This document shows, one piece after another, positions 7,734 through 15,762 of a DNA stretch of 22,810 nucleotides. The DNA lies in contig CAZBWH010000051.1 of assembly GCA_964495595.1 (NCBI GenBank), positions 1-22,810 on the forward strand, read 5' to 3'. The number at the start of each line of letters is the position of its first letter. The first letter of the stretch is position 1. The DNA comes from CALMFQ01 sp964495595. Lineage in GTDB: Bacteria; Pseudomonadota; Gammaproteobacteria; Burkholderiales; SCOH01. Both the position numbers and the translations under genes were made by a program. The notes beneath the pieces were generated by a model. It did no database searches, was not told the DNA's origin, and saw nothing but the letters and a program-made list of their open reading frames with translations.

Positions 7734-8774
7734 TCAGGCGAAATTATCCTTGTTCATCGCCTTGGTTCTTGCCTCGCCCACAGCAACGACATTGCGTCGC
7801 ACCAGATCGGTGAGGCACTGATCCAGCGTCTGCATGCCCACGTTCTGGCCGGTCTGGATGGCGGAGTACATCTGGGCGATCTTGTTTTCGCGGATCAGGT
7901 TACGGATTGCCGGGGTGCCGATCATGATCTCGTGCGCCGCCACCCGGCCGTTACCATCCTTGGTCTTGAGCAGGGTTTGCGAGATCACCGAGCGCAGAGA
8001 CTCGGACAACATCGAACGCACCATTTCCTTTTCCGCCGCCGGGAACACATCGACGATACGGTCGATGGTCTTGGCCGCCGAGCTGGTGTGCAGGGTACCA
8101 AATACCAAGTGGCCGGTTTCGGCTGCGGTCAGCGCCAGCCGGATGGTTTCCAGATCGCGCATCTCGCCCACCAGGATCACGTCCGGATCTTCACGCAGCG
8201 CCGAACGCAGTGCGTTGTTGAAGCTCATGGTGTGCGGCCCGACTTCGCGCTGGTTGATCAGGCATTTTTTTGATTCATGCACAAATTCGATCGGGTCTTC
8301 CACCGTCAGGATATGACCGTAGTCATTTTCGTTGATGTAGTTGATCATCGCTGCCAGCGTGGTCGATTTGCCGGAGCCGGTCGGGCCGGTAACCAGCACG
8401 ATACCGCGCGGATTCTGGGCAATCTCGGTGAACACCCTTGGGGCGTTCAGGTCTTCCAGCGTCAGCACCTTGGACGGAATGGTCCGGAACACCGCGCCCG
8501 AACCACGGTTCTGCACAAAGGCGTTGACCCGGAAACGGGCCAGATTGGGAATTTCGAACGAGAAGTCACACTCCATCGTTTCTTCGTACACCTTGCGCTG
8601 CAGGTCGTTCATGATGTCGTACACCATGTCATGGACATCGGTGTGTTCCATCGGCGGCAGATTGATGCGTCGCACATCGCCATGAACCCGGATCATCGGC
8701 GGCAGGCCGGCAGACAGGTGCAAATCGGATGCCTTGTTTTTGACTGCGAACGCCAGCAGTTCAGAAATTTCCAT
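7734..8774 (-). CDS. pilT: Type IV pilus retraction ATPase PilT
   Basis: PilT is the hexameric motor that depolymerises type IV pili, driving twitching motility and DNA uptake. The 346-residue product is family length. It shows a PAS-like N-terminal domain, Walker A GPTGSGKST (about 130-138), Asp box ILTVEDPIEF (155-164), Walker B VILVGEMRD (199-207), His box HLVFGTLHT (222-230), and the retraction-specific AIRNLIRE motif (289-296) that separates PilT from assembly ATPases. The ATG at 8774 has a strong GGAGG site seven bases upstream. It is divergent from yggS across 126 bases and heads the pilT-pilU group. Pilin and assembly genes are not in the window. Confidence 0.97.
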   Translation of the reverse strand: MEISELLAFAVKNKASDLHLSAGLPPMIRVHGDVRRINLPPMEHTDVHDMVYDIMNDLQRKVYEETMECDFSFEIPNLARFRVNAFVQNRGSGAVFRTIPSKVLTLEDLNAPRVFTEIAQNPRGIVLVTGPTGSGKSTTLAAMINYINENDYGHILTVEDPIEFVHESKKCLINQREVGPHTMSFNNALRSALREDPDVILVGEMRDLETIRLALTAAETGHLVFGTLHTSSAAKTIDRIVDVFPAAEKEMVRSMLSESLRSVISQTLLKTKDGNGRVAAHEIMIGTPAIRNLIRENKIAQMYSAIQTGQNVGMQTLDQCLTDLVRRNVVAVGEARTKAMNKDNFA

Positions 8775-8900
8775 CTATAATCCTCCGGGCCGAAACCGCT
8801 GGTTCGGCAATCGTGGTCTGGGGTCGGTGCGCCGGCCAGGCCGACGATGGAGTCGGATGGCGCGTCAGGCGTGCTGTATAAGCAAATAGCGGTTTTCATT

Positions 8901-9599
8901 ATGGGCACAATAAAATCAGCAATTCAAGCTGTGAGCGAACGCATCCGGCAAGCCGAACAGGCTGCGGGGCGCGCCCCTCACGCCGTTCGCCTGCTCGCGG
9001 TCAGCAAGACCTTTCCATCCGTAGCGATCCGCGAGGCGTATGCCACTTCCGGCCAGCTGGCGTTCGGCGAAAACTACGTTCAGGAAGGGATCGACAAAAT
9101 CCGCGAACTGGCCGATCTGCCACTGGAATGGCATTTCATCGGCCCGCTGCAAAGCAACAAGACCCGTCCGGTTGCCGAGCATTTTCACTGGGTACACACC
9201 ATCGACCGCCTGAAAATCGCCGAGCGGCTGGCAGCACAACGGCCGGAGGAACTGGCGCCGCTGCAGTTGTGCATCCAGATCAATGTCAGCGGCGAAGCCA
9301 GCAAGAGTGGCTGCAGCCTGGCTCAAGTGCCGGCTCTGGCCGGCGCGATCAGGCAACTTCCTCGTGTCAGGCTGCGGGGCCTGATGTGCATTCCCGAACC
9401 CACTGACGACCCGCACAGGCTGCAGGCGCAATTTGTCGCACTGCGCAATTGCCTGCAGCAACTGAACCAGCAAGGCTTTGAGCTGGATACACTGTCGATG
9501 GGCATGTCGGCCGACCTGGAGCCAGCGATCGCCGCAGGATCGACCATGGTGCGGATCGGCACGGCAATTTTCGGTAACCGGGCGCCACACACGCATTGA
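8901..9599 (+). CDS. yggS: YggS/PLPBP family pyridoxal-phosphate homeostasis protein
   Basis: This is a cytosolic PLP-binding protein that buffers pyridoxal phosphate and affects amino- and keto-acid pools; it is not a racemase despite its alanine-racemase-like barrel. The 232-residue product carries the PLP lysine at residue 36 (LLAVSKTFP), FGENYVQE, WHFIGPLQSNK, and the C-terminal LSMGMSADLEPAI with GSTMVRIGTAIFG phosphate-binding loop. The frame is open upstream to 8847, but the ATG at 8901 gives the usual length. The Shine-Dalgarno is weak. Conserved linkage with proC, which follows after 63 bases, fits its role in PLP-dependent and proline-related metabolism. Confidence 0.94.
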   Translation: MGTIKSAIQAVSERIRQAEQAAGRAPHAVRLLAVSKTFPSVAIREAYATSGQLAFGENYVQEGIDKIRELADLPLEWHFIGPLQSNKTRPVAEHFHWVHTIDRLKIAERLAAQRPEELAPLQLCIQINVSGEASKSGCSLAQVPALAGAIRQLPRVRLRGLMCIPEPTDDPHRLQAQFVALRNCLQQLNQQGFELDTLSMGMSADLEPAIAAGSTMVRIGTAIFGNRAPHTH

Positions 9600-9662
9600 C
9601 CAGCCGGCGCGTTGCTTTGTGTTAGCATCTGCGACCAACCCCTTCCAGCACAGGACAACAGC

Positions 9663-10472
9663 ATGCAGATCGTATTCGTCGGCGGTGGCAACATGGCAAC
9701 AGCCCTGATAGGCGGCATGTTGCACCAGGGTTTTCACGCCCGTGACATCAGCGTGGTTGAACCTGACGCCGGCAGACGGGAGACCCTGCATCGTGACTTT
9801 GGCGTGGCCGTTCATGCTGACACGCCGCCTGCGCCCCGGTTTGATGTAGTCGTACTGGCTGTCAAGCCACAGCAAATGAAGCAGGTTGCCCGGCACTGGG
9901 CTGACGCGGCAGCCGGCGCGCTGGTGATTTCGATTGCGGCAGGCATTCGAACTGAATCACTGTCAGGCTGGCTGGGCGGGTTGCAGAGACTCATCAGGGT
10001 CATGCCCAACACGCCGGCCCTGGTGCAGGCCGGGGTATCCGGACTGTATGCCGGGCCTGCGGTCAACCAGCAAGACCGCGACACCGCACAGCGGATTCTG
10101 GCGGCAGTAGGTGACGTCGTTTGGGTGAGTAGCGAACCGATGATCGATGCAATTACCGCCATCTCCGGAAGCGGGCCTGCATATGTGTTCTATTTCATCG
10201 AATCACTGACCGAAGCCGCACAGGCCTTGGGATTCGCGCCCGAACAGGCTCGCCAACTGGCTTATGGCACCTTTGCCGGCGCCATCAAGCTGGCCCGGCA
10301 AAGCGAAGATGATGCTGCCACGCTGCGTGCCAATGTCACATCGAAAGGCGGCACGACCGAACAAGCCCTGAGTGCCATGGAGGCCGACGGCGTCAAGGCA
10401 GCCATCCTGGCAGCGGCCCAGGCCGCCTGTAGGCGGGGCAAGGAACTCGGCGACGAGTTCGGTAACCAATAA
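9663..10472 (+). CDS. proC: Pyrroline-5-carboxylate reductase
   Basis: ProC reduces 1-pyrroline-5-carboxylate to proline with NAD(P)H, the last step of proline synthesis. The 269-residue product is exactly the usual length. It shows the Rossmann motif VGGGNMATALIGG (about 6-18), AVKPQ (66-70), RVMPNTPA (112-119), and the C-terminal substrate-site segments SGSGPAYVFYFIE (168-180) and SKGGTTEQAL (227-236). The ATG at 9663 with AGGA upstream is preferred over the longer in-frame start at 9612. It lies in a yggS-proC-yggT-yggU string typical of proteobacteria. Confidence 0.97.
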   Translation: MQIVFVGGGNMATALIGGMLHQGFHARDISVVEPDAGRRETLHRDFGVAVHADTPPAPRFDVVVLAVKPQQMKQVARHWADAAAGALVISIAAGIRTESLSGWLGGLQRLIRVMPNTPALVQAGVSGLYAGPAVNQQDRDTAQRILAAVGDVVWVSSEPMIDAITAISGSGPAYVFYFIESLTEAAQALGFAPEQARQLAYGTFAGAIKLARQSEDDAATLRANVTSKGGTTEQALSAMEADGVKAAILAAAQAACRRGKELGDEFGNQ

Positions 10473-10497
10473 CCCGCTGCAGGGAAAACCGCCCCTT

Positions 10498-11097
10498 ATG
10501 CAACCGCTCATGAGTGCCCTCCGTTTCCTGGTTGAGAACATTGCCGGCTTTTTTGCTCTGGCATTACTGTGCCGCTTCTACCTGCAGGTCGCCCGCGCAC
10601 CTTTCCAGCATCCGTTTCCACAGTTTCTGCTGGCACTGACCAACTGGTGTGTCGTCCCGGTCCGGCGTGTGGTGCGCAGTGTTGCAGGCTACGACACGGC
10701 CACCATCCTGCTCGGATGGCTGACGGTACTGGTTCGCGACCTGCTGTTGCTGTCGTTGCAGGATGTTTCGCTCAACATGGGATTGATCAGTGCCTGGGTG
10801 GGATTGTTGCTGCTGAGCGCCACTCATGTCGTACAACTGTCGATCTACTTGCTGTTTGGTGCGGTACTGGTGCAGGCGATCATGAGTTTTGTCGCGCCTT
10901 ATAACCCGCTGATGCCGATTCTGAGCCGGCTGACCCAGCCATTGCTCAAGCCGCTGCAGAAATTGCTGCCGCCAATGGGGGGGATCGATCTGTCGCCGAT
11001 GTTGCTGATCCTGATCCTGCAGTTGGTGCTGATGGTACCGGTGGTCTATGCCGAGAATGGCGCCTACGCGCTGTTGCGGGCGGCAGCCACCCTGTAG
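10498..11097 (+). CDS. yggT: YggT family integral membrane protein
   Basis: This 199-residue inner-membrane protein contains two YggT repeats. The first covers about residues 12-85 (RFYLQ, NWCVVPVRRVV) and the second about 112-185 (VAPYNPLMPILSRLTQPLLKP, then GIDLSPMLLILILQ). Each repeat contributes hydrophobic segments around a Pro-rich amphipathic stretch. The family has been tied to osmotic stress, ion homeostasis and, as YlmG, to division-associated membrane organisation; the exact activity is unknown. The ATG at 10498 is used, 25 bases after proC; a second in-frame ATG at 10510 would remove four residues. AGGGA sits rather far upstream (about 12 bases). yggU starts two bases after its stop. 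Confidence 0.9.
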   Translation: MQPLMSALRFLVENIAGFFALALLCRFYLQVARAPFQHPFPQFLLALTNWCVVPVRRVVRSVAGYDTATILLGWLTVLVRDLLLLSLQDVSLNMGLISAWVGLLLLSATHVVQLSIYLLFGAVLVQAIMSFVAPYNPLMPILSRLTQPLLKPLQKLLPPMGGIDLSPMLLILILQLVLMVPVVYAENGAYALLRAAATL

Positions 11098-11099
11098 CC

Positions 11100-11387
11100 A
11101 TGGCCGACTGGTATCAGGCAGCAGAAGGCAAACTGCGGCTGACCCTGCATATTCAGCCTGGCGCCCGGAAAACCGAACTGGCGGGATTGCATGGCGACGC
11201 ACTGAAGATCAGATTGGCGGCCCCGCCGGTAGACGGCAAGGCAAATCAGGCGCTGCTGGCTTTTCTGGCCCGGTGTTTTGCCGTCCCCTTGCGACAGGTC
11301 AACCTGAAGCAGGGCGACACATCCCGCCGGAAAGTGGTTGAAATCGAAGGCAGCCTGATCTCACCCGACACCTTGCTGCACGATTAA
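11100..11387 (+). CDS. yggU: DUF167 / YggU family protein
   Basis: This small cytosolic protein of 95 residues has the DUF167 fold. The signature is clear: LHIQPGARKTELAGL near the start, LKIRLAAPPVDGKANQALL in the middle, and QGDTSRRKVVEIEG near the end. The function is unknown across the family, though the fold suggests nucleic-acid or protein binding. The ATG at 11100 follows the yggT stop directly, so translation is very likely coupled. The gene closes the yggS-proC-yggT-yggU group; no clear terminator follows it. Confidence 0.92.
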   Translation: MADWYQAAEGKLRLTLHIQPGARKTELAGLHGDALKIRLAAPPVDGKANQALLAFLARCFAVPLRQVNLKQGDTSRRKVVEIEGSLISPDTLLHD

Positions 11388-11471
11388 GCTCTGTTCAATA
11401 CGGAACTGCCTGCACCGGCGCTTGTCCATTTACCAATTACCAACTGGTTTCTATCCCCGGAACGACCCACC

Positions 11472-11915
11472 ATGCAAACATTCTATTTGCCCACCCTGCT
11501 GGCCGCTGCCATCCTGATCAGTGGCTGCATGGGGCCACGCCTGAACCCGCTGCAGCAGGACTGCCAGACCCGCGCCGGCTGGGAAGCATTCGGCAACTGC
11601 ATGAAAGATGCGGCCAACTCGGTCGCCCCCTTCAACAACATGAACAACCTTGATCTGTCGCGTCTGTACGCCCAGCAGATCGACAAGTTCGGCCGCGAAG
11701 TCATGGATGGCATCATCGAGGAGAAGGCTGCCCGTGAACAAGTCGCAGTGTTCTACCTCGACCTGGTGCACTATGCCAATGTTCGGGCACTGAAAAGCGA
11801 TGTCGTTCAGGGCCCGATCCGGCAGAACGAAGCCAAGATCGAGGTAATGCGCTCGGAAAATGTCCAGAATCAGAGCGCCCGCATCGTTGCACCACCGGTT
11901 GCCGGCAACAAGTAG
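11472..11915 (+). CDS. Small predicted lipoprotein of unknown function
   Basis: This 147-residue protein begins with a lipoprotein signal peptide: a hydrophobic run (FYLPTLLAAAILISGC) with lipobox ISGC and the acylated cysteine at residue 19. The next residue is Met, so outer-membrane sorting by Lol is likely. The mature part is mostly helical and polar. It contains two further cysteines (31 and 43) that could form a disulfide. I do not recognise the family. It is preceded by an 84-base gap, has a weak ribosome binding site, and ends 90 bases before cutA. A structural periplasmic or envelope role is a guess from location only. Confidence 0.8.
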   Translation: MQTFYLPTLLAAAILISGCMGPRLNPLQQDCQTRAGWEAFGNCMKDAANSVAPFNNMNNLDLSRLYAQQIDKFGREVMDGIIEEKAAREQVAVFYLDLVHYANVRALKSDVVQGPIRQNEAKIEVMRSENVQNQSARIVAPPVAGNK

Positions 11916-11952
11916 GTACCAGCCGGCGCCGCCGGCACGATTGCCAGCGCCG

Positions 11953-11970
11953 GTTACGGTTAACCGTTAC
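11953..11970. repeat. 12-bp perfect palindrome overlapping the putative cutA -10 box
   Basis: ACGGTTAACCGT (11956-11967) is a perfect palindrome, extended to 18 bases (11953-11970) with a single mismatched pair. It abuts and overlaps TACAAT (11968-11973), the best -10 candidate before cutA. A good -35 at 17 bases is lacking. The geometry suggests an operator, but no regulator is known. Confidence 0.45.
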
Positions 11971-12005
11971 AATACTGGCCATCATTTTCAGCATCGAGTG
12001 TCGCC

Positions 12006-12329
12006 ATGCAAATGCTGTTGATCGTCTGCAATACCCCTGACCAGGCCATTGCCGACCAGTTGGCACAGGCCCTGATCGAACGCCGCCACGCGGCTTGTGT
12101 CAACGTCCTGCCTGCCGTGAAGTCCGTGTATCGCTGGGAAGGCCGGATCGAATCGGCGCAGGAAATCCCGCTGCTGATCAAAACCAGCGAAGACCGCTAT
12201 TTCGATGTCGAGGCGACCATTCGCGCGCTGCACCCCTACGAGGTACCCGAAATCATTGCCCTGCCAGTCAGCCAAGCACTGCCCGCTTACCAGCAATGGT
12301 TGCTGGGCGAAACCCGGCTGCTGGTCTGA
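12006..12329 (+). CDS. cutA: Divalent-cation tolerance protein CutA
   Basis: CutA1 is a small trimeric ferredoxin-like protein linked to copper and other divalent-cation tolerance. The 107-residue product is full length with the family core: CVNVLPAVKSVYRWEGRIE (about 31-49), LLIKTSEDRY (56-65) and LHPYEVPEIIALPV (75-88). The ATG at 12006 matches the usual start. It lies 19 bases before dsbD, the same order as in E. coli, where cutA and dsbD (cutA2/dipZ) are neighbours. A palindrome over its putative -10 box may regulate the group. The molecular function of CutA remains debated. Confidence 0.95.
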   Translation: MQMLLIVCNTPDQAIADQLAQALIERRHAACVNVLPAVKSVYRWEGRIESAQEIPLLIKTSEDRYFDVEATIRALHPYEVPEIIALPVSQALPAYQQWLLGETRLLV

Positions 12330-12348
12330 CGAACCCGACCGGCCGACC

Positions 12349-14118
12349 ATGCAACGGCTCACCCTGATCTCCTGGCTTGCCCGACACGGATTACTGCTGC
12401 TTCTGTGGGTTACCGGTGTATTGCACAGCGCCCATGCGGCAGATTTCCTGCCGCCGGGTGAAGCATTCCAGGCGGAAGCCCGCCTGCAGGATGCCCGCAC
12501 CATTGAACTGCGCTACCGGATCGCGGAGGGTTATTACCTTTACGGTAACCGCTTCCGCTTCGAATTGCAGGCGCCAGCGCCGGCACTGGGAAAACCAGCG
12601 CTGCCTGCAGGCACACTCAAGCAAGATCCAAACTTCGGGCAAGTCGAAACCCACCACGGCATCATCCGGATTCTGCTGCCGCTGACGGCTTCCGCCAGTG
12701 GCCCGCTGACCCTGAAGGCAGTCTCACAGGGCTGCGCCGAGGCAGGCATCTGCTACCCGCCGTTCACCCACACCCTGCCGATCGCACTGGCATCATCTTC
12801 ATCCACACAAGAGGTGGCCACAGCCGACAATCCGTTTGCCAGTCGCAGCGTGGCCAGCCTGCTGGGCTTCTTTTATCTGGCGGGCCTCGGGCTGGCATTT
12901 ACCGCCTGCATGTACCCATTGATCCCCATCCTCTCAGGCATCATCGTTGGGCAAGGGCAGCATGCCACCCATCTGCGCAGCTTCATTCTCAGCTTTGCCT
13001 ATGTGCAAGGACTGGCAATGGCTTACGCCATCGCCGGTGTAGCCGCCGGACTATCTGGCACCCTGATTTCCAGCAGTCTGCAAAATCCCTGGGTCCTGGG
13101 TGGCACCAGCCTGTTTTTTGTCCTGATGGCCGGCAGCATGTTCGGGCTGTACTCGATCCAGTTGCCCAGCGCACTGCAAAGCCGGCTGAATGACCAGTCC
13201 AACCGCTTGCACGGCGGACGGATTGGCTCCGTGTTCCTCATGGGCATATTGTCGGCGCTGATCATTGGCCCTTGCGTCGCCCCGCCGCTGGCCATCGCAC
13301 TGGGTTACATAGGCACGACCGGCGACATGCTGCTGGGAGGCAGCTCGCTGTATGTCATGGCACTGGGAATGGGCACGCCCTTGCTGGCAGTCGGCGCATT
13401 CGGTGCCCATCTGCTGCCACGTGCCGGCGCCTGGATGAATAGCGTCAAGCAGGTGTTCGGCACCGTGATGCTGGCCGTGGCCATCTACCTGGCCGGCCCG
13501 ATACTGCCAGCCTGGCTGTCGATGCTGGCCTGGGCGGGCCTGCTGATTGTGTCGGCGATTTTTCTGCATGCGCTTGACCCTCTACCCAACCACGCATCAG
13601 GCTGGCGCAAGCTCTGGAAAGGGATGGGCATCGTGGCGCTGCTGTATGGTGCAGCCCTGTTGCTGGGCGTGCTGGCAGGTAGCCGCGATGCCCTGCAGCC
13701 GCTGCAGGGATTGATTCCGGCAGCCAGCCAGCCGTCGGCCACCGAGTCAGGCCGCCTGGCGCCATTACCGTTCCAGCGTGTCGCCGACGAAGCCGCGCTT
13801 GACCGGCAACTCGCGCTTGCCCGAGGCAAAACAGTGATGGTGGATTTCTATGCCGACTGGTGTGTATCGTGCAAGGAGCTGGAGCGTTTCACCTTCTCCG
13901 ATCCTGCCGTTCGCCAACAATTGCAACACAGCGTATTGCTGCAAGTCGACGTCACGGCCAACAGCGCCGCCGATCAGGCATTGCTGCGGCGGTTCGGCCT
14001 GTTTGGGCCGCCGGCCATCCTCTTCTACAATGCAGACGGCAAACTGCTGCCACAACGGGCCATTGGCTTCGTTGCCCCCGAAACATTCCTGAACACCCTT
14101 CGCCAATGGCAAGGATAA
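12349..14118 (+). CDS. dsbD: Thiol:disulfide interchange protein DsbD
   Basis: DsbD carries electrons from cytosolic thioredoxin across the inner membrane to reduce periplasmic DsbC, DsbG and cytochrome-c maturation proteins. The 589-residue product has a signal peptide ending near AHA (residue 30). The periplasmic alpha domain holds the redox pair C129/C135 (GCAEAGICYPPF). The multi-helix beta domain has its cysteine pair at C187 (FTACMYPLIP) and C309 (IIGPCVAPPLA). The periplasmic gamma thioredoxin domain has CVSC at 505-508 (DWCVSCKELE). All six redox cysteines are present. The ATG at 12349 is used because it begins the signal peptide; the frame is open further upstream inside cutA. A thioredoxin-like gene follows directly. 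Confidence 0.96.
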   Translation: MQRLTLISWLARHGLLLLLWVTGVLHSAHAADFLPPGEAFQAEARLQDARTIELRYRIAEGYYLYGNRFRFELQAPAPALGKPALPAGTLKQDPNFGQVETHHGIIRILLPLTASASGPLTLKAVSQGCAEAGICYPPFTHTLPIALASSSSTQEVATADNPFASRSVASLLGFFYLAGLGLAFTACMYPLIPILSGIIVGQGQHATHLRSFILSFAYVQGLAMAYAIAGVAAGLSGTLISSSLQNPWVLGGTSLFFVLMAGSMFGLYSIQLPSALQSRLNDQSNRLHGGRIGSVFLMGILSALIIGPCVAPPLAIALGYIGTTGDMLLGGSSLYVMALGMGTPLLAVGAFGAHLLPRAGAWMNSVKQVFGTVMLAVAIYLAGPILPAWLSMLAWAGLLIVSAIFLHALDPLPNHASGWRKLWKGMGIVALLYGAALLLGVLAGSRDALQPLQGLIPAASQPSATESGRLAPLPFQRVADEAALDRQLALARGKTVMVDFYADWCVSCKELERFTFSDPAVRQQLQHSVLLQVDVTANSAADQALLRRFGLFGPPAILFYNADGKLLPQRAIGFVAPETFLNTLRQWQG

Positions 14119-14126
14119 ACCCCGAT

Positions 14127-14615
14127 ATGATGCCTTTCCGACTCCTGCTTGGCTGTGCGCTGCTTTCTTTCAGCACCTGGACATTGGCAGGAATCGACCT
14201 GATGCAACACCCCCTGCCAGACCTTTCCGGGCAGATGCGCCGACTGGCTGACTGGCGCGGCAAGGTTGTCGTGGCTAATTTCTGGGCAACCTGGTGCGGC
14301 CCTTGCCGAGACGAAATACCCGAATTCATCCAGTTGCAGCAACAATACCGGGGCCGCGGCGTACAGTTTGTCGGTATTGCGGTCGACAATCGCCAGGCCG
14401 TTGCCGAATTCGCTCGCCGTCACGGCATCAACTATCCGGTACTGCAGGCTGAGGAAGCCGGCCTGGCCATGATGCCGCTGGCCGGTAACCGGCTGGGTGG
14501 ACTGCCATTCACCTTCATCATCAACCGTGAAGGCAAGATCGTAGCCACCGCGCCCGGACGCATTGCCAAGGCCAGGCTGGAATCAGCACTGCAGCCAGTA
14601 CTGACCGCCCGGTAA
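14127..14615 (+). CDS. TlpA/ResA-like periplasmic thioredoxin
   Basis: This exported thiol:disulfide protein of 162 residues has a signal peptide (MMPFRLLLGCALLSFSTWTLA) ending near residue 21. The thioredoxin-like domain carries the active site WATWCGPCRDEIP (C57/C60), then GIAVDNRQAV and the cis-proline segment GLPFTFIINREGKI. Such proteins reduce periplasmic disulfides, often for cytochrome-c or envelope protein maturation, and take electrons from DsbD. The start at 14127 lies 8 bases past the dsbD stop with AAGGA upstream. An ATG at 14106 would overlap dsbD and add seven residues before the signal peptide. Adjacency supports DsbD as its electron donor. Confidence 0.88.
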   Translation: MMPFRLLLGCALLSFSTWTLAGIDLMQHPLPDLSGQMRRLADWRGKVVVANFWATWCGPCRDEIPEFIQLQQQYRGRGVQFVGIAVDNRQAVAEFARRHGINYPVLQAEEAGLAMMPLAGNRLGGLPFTFIINREGKIVATAPGRIAKARLESALQPVLTAR

Positions 14616-14699
14616 CCGGCCTGCAGGCTGACTTGAACGACGGAGCGGAACCATGCGCGAACTAGACAATGCAACAATACTTGGGGCACACTCGCGGCC

Positions 14700-15185
14700 A
14701 TGACACAACTGTCTCCCAGTCATACCGGTACGCCGGCCACCCCGGACATCCTGGTTTTGCACGGCCCCAACCTGAATCTGTTGGGAGTGCGTGAACCTCA
14801 TATCTACGGCACAACCACCCTGAACGACATTCACGACACACTGGCCGACATTGCCGGAACAGGCGGCCACCGGATGGATTCGCTGCAAAGCAATGCCGAG
14901 CATCTGCTGATCGACCGGATACATCAGGCGTACCACGAAAAATGCCGCTTCATCATCATCAACCCCGCTGCCTTCACCCACACTAGCGTCGCGCTGCGCG
15001 ACGCGCTTGCAGCGGTCAAGATACCGTTCATCGAAGTACACCTGTCGAACGTTCATGCACGTGAGCCATTCCGCCAGCATTCCTATTTTTCGGATCTGGC
15101 GGTTGGGGTCATTTGCGGCCTGGGTGCACAAGGCTATGAACTGGCCCTGCACTATGCAATGCGGCATCTGGCGGCCAGCTACTGA
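14700..15185 (+). CDS. aroQ: 3-dehydroquinate dehydratase, type II
   Basis: AroQ dehydrates 3-dehydroquinate to 3-dehydroshikimate in the shikimate pathway as a dodecamer. The 161-residue product shows ILVLHGPNLNLLG (about 17-29), REPHIYG with the catalytic tyrosine (Y36), LQSNAEHLL (62-70), INPAAFTHTSVALRDAL (88-103) and EVHLSNVHAREPFRQHS (112-128). It has about 14 extra N-terminal residues (MTQLSPSHTGTPATP) relative to typical proteins of this family. No in-frame start closer to ILVLHG is visible, so the extension may be real. The Shine-Dalgarno is unclear. It precedes accB by 34 bases, a common arrangement in beta- and gammaproteobacteria. Confidence 0.95.
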   Translation: MTQLSPSHTGTPATPDILVLHGPNLNLLGVREPHIYGTTTLNDIHDTLADIAGTGGHRMDSLQSNAEHLLIDRIHQAYHEKCRFIIINPAAFTHTSVALRDALAAVKIPFIEVHLSNVHAREPFRQHSYFSDLAVGVICGLGAQGYELALHYAMRHLAASY

Positions 15186-15219
15186 CCCTGCACCCGGCCA
15201 ATAACAACAAAGGATTGCC

Positions 15220-15702
15220 ATGGACCTGCGCAAACTGAAAAAACTGATTGAAATGGTCGAAGAATCCGGCATTGCCGAGATCGAGATCACCGAAGGAGAA
15301 GAAAAAGTCCGCATTACCCGTGCAGCACCGGCGCCGGCCTACCCGCCGCCGCCCACTCAGGTCTACATGCAACCTCCGGCAGCGTTTTCTCCCCCACCTG
15401 TCGCGCCCCCCCCTGCTGCAGTGGCCACCGCACCAGCCGCAGCGGAACAGGAGGCTGCACCTGAATACAAGGATGCGGTCAAGTCACCGATGGTAGGCAC
15501 GTTCTACCGCTCCCCCTCGCCCGGCGCCAAGTCGTTTGTCGAAGTCGGGCAACAAGTCAATGTCGGCGATACGCTGTGCATCATTGAAGCGATGAAACTG
15601 CTCAACGAGATCGAGGCGGAAAAAGCCGGCACCATCAAAGCGATTCTGGTCGAAAACGGCCAACCGGTCGAATACGGCGAGCCCCTGTTCATTATTGCCT
15701 GA
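15220..15702 (+). CDS. accB: Biotin carboxyl carrier protein of acetyl-CoA carboxylase
   Basis: AccB carries the biotin that shuttles CO2 between biotin carboxylase and carboxyltransferase in malonyl-CoA synthesis. The 160-residue product has a conserved N-terminal segment (MDLRKLKKLIEMVEESG), a flexible Ala/Pro linker (about 35-80), and a biotinyl domain with the modified lysine at K126 in IIEAMKLLNEIEA. The protruding thumb typical of bacterial BCCP (SPSPGAKSF) is present. The ATG at 15220 follows AAAGGA. accC starts 60 bases downstream, so the two are almost certainly cotranscribed. Confidence 0.97.
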   Translation: MDLRKLKKLIEMVEESGIAEIEITEGEEKVRITRAAPAPAYPPPPTQVYMQPPAAFSPPPVAPPPAAVATAPAAAEQEAAPEYKDAVKSPMVGTFYRSPSPGAKSFVEVGQQVNVGDTLCIIEAMKLLNEIEAEKAGTIKAILVENGQPVEYGEPLFIIA

Positions 15703-15762
15703 CACGGCGGGCTTGCGCCCAGATTGCGCAGGCCACCGTGTTGCCTTGCATGGAAACCTGCC

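Noticed and set aside
8877..8882. TATAAG as the -10 box of yggS
   Set aside because: No acceptable -35 sequence lies 16-18 bases upstream, so I did not list it as a promoter.
8916..9896. Minus-strand open frame of 326 residues opposite yggS and proC
   Set aside because: It spans two well-supported genes and their gap, has no recognisable domain or ribosome binding site, and its composition fits an antisense shadow.
13051..13569. Gln/His-rich minus-strand open frame within dsbD
   Set aside because: It arises from the opposite strand of membrane-helix codons in dsbD; there are no supporting signals.
15703..15762. Hairpin potential between accB and accC as an attenuator
   Set aside because: Only short imperfect stems are possible, no T-run follows, and the two genes are expected to be cotranscribed.
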